64,000 nt of DNA, taken from positions 1,623,001-1,687,000 of the forward strand of contig NZ_CP011028.1 of assembly GCF_002221525.1 (NCBI RefSeq). Reading direction: 5' to 3'. This DNA comes from Pseudoalteromonas espejiana DSM 9414 (lineage in GTDB: Bacteria; Pseudomonadota; Gammaproteobacteria; Enterobacterales; Alteromonadaceae). Made by a program: the position numbers and the translations under genes. A model generated the notes under the pieces. It ran no database searches. It saw only the letters and a program-made list of their open reading frames with translations, and was not told where the DNA came from. This document shows, piece after piece, positions 62,465 through 64,000 of the stretch. Within the stretch, counting starts at the first letter, position 1; every line of letters starts with the position of its first letter.

Positions 62465-62971
62465 ATGTCGGGGGAATATTCACTATCAACGCTTAGCGGG
62501 AGTTATGCGTCGCTCGGCATAGCCCGTCTAACCGCACAAGAAGAAACATATGTTCAACGCCGTACGCAGGGGGTTAACCCTTCTGCGGCGGCAAGGGCGG
62601 CTGGCTATAAGTACCCAGCAAGAGCGGTGGCTGAGTTATCTGAACGTGAGGACATAAACCTAGCAATCTCTTACATGCGCGAAATGCAAAGGCAAGTTGC
62701 TGTCCAAGCGGGTGCTATCGAGTTCACCAAGGACGATGCAACCGCACTCTACCTTGAGGCGCACGCTAAGTCGGCTACAGCGATGGAAGAAATACGCGCG
62801 GTGGATTCGCTCGTTAAGCTGCATGGCCTAGCAACACCTGAGAAAGTCGAAGTCAATATCACCAACCGGTCGCAAATGGAAACGATGGACGATGAGCAGC
62901 TACTCAAAATGGCGGGGCAAGATATTCAATTGTCGCCTGATGAGTATAAGGTGACGCGTGATGAGGACTGA
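62465..62971 (+). CDS. Terminase small subunit
   Basis: The 168-residue protein has an N-terminal helix-turn-helix region (LTAQEETYVQRRTQGVNPSAAARAAGYKYPARAVAEL, about 20-57) that binds the packaging site, a helical middle and an acidic tail. It overlaps the large subunit gene by 11 bases, as terminase pairs often do. It picks phage DNA and stimulates cutting by TerL. Confidence 0.85.
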   Translation: MSGEYSLSTLSGSYASLGIARLTAQEETYVQRRTQGVNPSAAARAAGYKYPARAVAELSEREDINLAISYMREMQRQVAVQAGAIEFTKDDATALYLEAHAKSATAMEEIRAVDSLVKLHGLATPEKVEVNITNRSQMETMDDEQLLKMAGQDIQLSPDEYKVTRDED

Positions 62972-64000
62972 GCATTGCCATGAATGTTTGCGCACCGTTC
63001 CTCATTTTGAAATGTATGACCAAAAACACTGCTTAAGTTGCGCAAAGCAGCTAGGAACGTTTGTAAGGCCGTCTAATAAAGAATCAGTGGAACGAATCGA
63101 ACACGAGTTTAAACGCGTGCGAGAGGAGGAATTAGAGGCGTTTAACGTAGAACTTGAGGCGAGGAAAGAGCTTGCTGAGCGTGAGTTGGTTCGTCGTAGG
63201 CTGTTGCCATTCATCAAACGCCACAATGACGCTTATATGCCCGGCTGGGTTCATGCTGATATTTGTATGCGGCTGGAAAAGTTTGCGCAGGACATTGAGA
63301 ACGGCCTATCGCCACGGCTGATGATTACGATGCCACCGCGACACGGTAAGTCTGAAATTGGCTCTAAAACATTCCCTAGTTGGTACTTAGGCCGTAACCC
63401 TAGTCATGAGGTAATCACCTGTTCGTACTCAGGCGACTTGGCGGAGGACTTTAGCCGTAAGTGCCGTGACTTACTGGACACCGACAAGTTTAAGGCTGCA
63501 TTCAAAACACGCCTATCGCCAGATACCAAGAGCGTTAAAAAGTGGATGACTACCGAAGGCGGTGGCTTTACTGCGGCGGGTGTTGGTGGTCCGATAACGG
63601 GTCGTGGTGCTCACTTAGGTATCATTGACGATCCAGTTAAGAACCGCGAAGAGGCAGAGTCGGAAGTTACGCGCCAGAAGGTAAAAGATTGGTACTCGTC
63701 GGCATTCTACACACGTCTTGCACCAGGGGGCGGTGTGCTGATAATTCAGACTCGATGGCACGATGACGATTTGGCGGGCTGGCTGCTAAACGTATTCGAG
63801 GAAGCCAAAAAAGAGGCTGAGGAGAAGGGCGAACCTATCCCAGAGGACGTTGACCAATGGGACTTAGTAGAGTACCCAGCTATTGCGACACAGGACGAAA
63901 AGTACCGTAAGAAGGGCGAGGCGCTTCACGAAGATCGCTACCCGTTACCTGCACTACGTCGTATAAAACGTGCCATGATACCGCGAGATTGGGAGGCGCT
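62961..64000 (+). CDS. Terminase large subunit, 3' end outside window
   Basis: The frame opens at ATG 62961 and is still open at the last base (346 residues seen). Walker A is MPPRHGKSEIGS, Walker B AHLGIIDDPVK, and the coupling segment QTRWHDDDLAGW follows. The C-terminal nuclease is beyond the edge. The first 30 residues hold CHEC (about 5-8) and CLSC (about 24-27), a possible zinc ribbon that is not standard in TerL; later in-frame ATG codons would drop it. TerL packages the genome into proheads with TerS. Confidence 0.88.
   Translation, partial: MRTEHCHECLRTVPHFEMYDQKHCLSCAKQLGTFVRPSNKESVERIEHEFKRVREEELEAFNVELEARKELAERELVRRRLLPFIKRHNDAYMPGWVHADICMRLEKFAQDIENGLSPRLMITMPPRHGKSEIGSKTFPSWYLGRNPSHEVITCSYSGDLAEDFSRKCRDLLDTDKFKAAFKTRLSPDTKSVKKWMTTEGGGFTAAGVGGPITGRGAHLGIIDDPVKNREEAESEVTRQKVKDWYSSAFYTRLAPGGGVLIIQTRWHDDDLAGWLLNVFEEAKKEAEEKGEPIPEDVDQWDLVEYPAIATQDEKYRKKGEALHEDRYPLPALRRIKRAMIPRDWEA

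Overview
The window looks like a chromosome segment of a marine gammaproteobacterium, most likely Pseudoalteromonas or a close Alteromonadales relative. The evidence is the starch/maltodextrin locus paired with a flavin halogenase, an Entner-Doudoroff operon, FabY, a SecDF pair and AT-rich host coding sequence. It carries a temperate phage or phage-like element that enters near 33.8 kb and runs off the right edge.

Host part (1-33.8 kb). The first 8.7 kb is a rightward alpha-glucan operon: halogenase (5' cut), exported GH13 enzyme, GH13 lipoprotein, MFS sugar carrier and GH15 glucoamylase lipoprotein. It is followed by a LacI regulator. Next come glucokinase, a second LacI regulator, then edd-eda-gap, so imported maltodextrin can go glucose -> G6P -> Entner-Doudoroff. 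Three copies of one perfect palindrome (TGACACCGGTGTCA) lie in front of glk and edd, and both leaders hold terminator-like hairpins. Then follow an LRR/kinase fusion, yebC, an Atm1-type ABC exporter, secDF, a GreAB-like factor, a small cassette-like patch with integron attC-like sites (24.1-25.7 kb), yjdM, a RimK-like/GNAT-C39 pair, an MgtC-like protein, a GAF-EAL phosphodiesterase, a GlxA-type regulator and fabY.

Cargo part (33.8-39.9 kb). This stretch is AT-rich and patchy: direct repeats TGGACCCAC, a secreted thermonuclease, another attC-like element with a decayed gene, a secreted metzincin-like protease, a UmuD'-like protein under a perfect SOS box, and a type II restriction-modification pair whose C5 methyltransferase is circularly permuted.

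Phage part (40-64 kb). A long, tightly packed leftward early operon encodes ThyX, an excisionase-like protein, DUF3310, a CI-like repressor, nucleases, a SNF2-type helicase, a Cas4-like nuclease, a glutaredoxin, a primase-helicase and a T7-type family A DNA polymerase, plus many small unknown proteins. A rightward unit at 62.1 kb begins packaging (unknown protein, TerS, TerL running off the edge). Copies of a 15-bp operator-like motif (AACAGT-N3-ACTGTT and variants) recur in gaps between transcription units, including in front of the repressor gene and of the rightward unit. An AT-rich core flanked by oppositely oriented TGTCCA/TGGACA repeats at 58.2-58.6 kb is a good candidate replication origin. 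No integrase or structural gene is in view.

Functions are assigned from recognisable motifs and family memory only; no database search was run.
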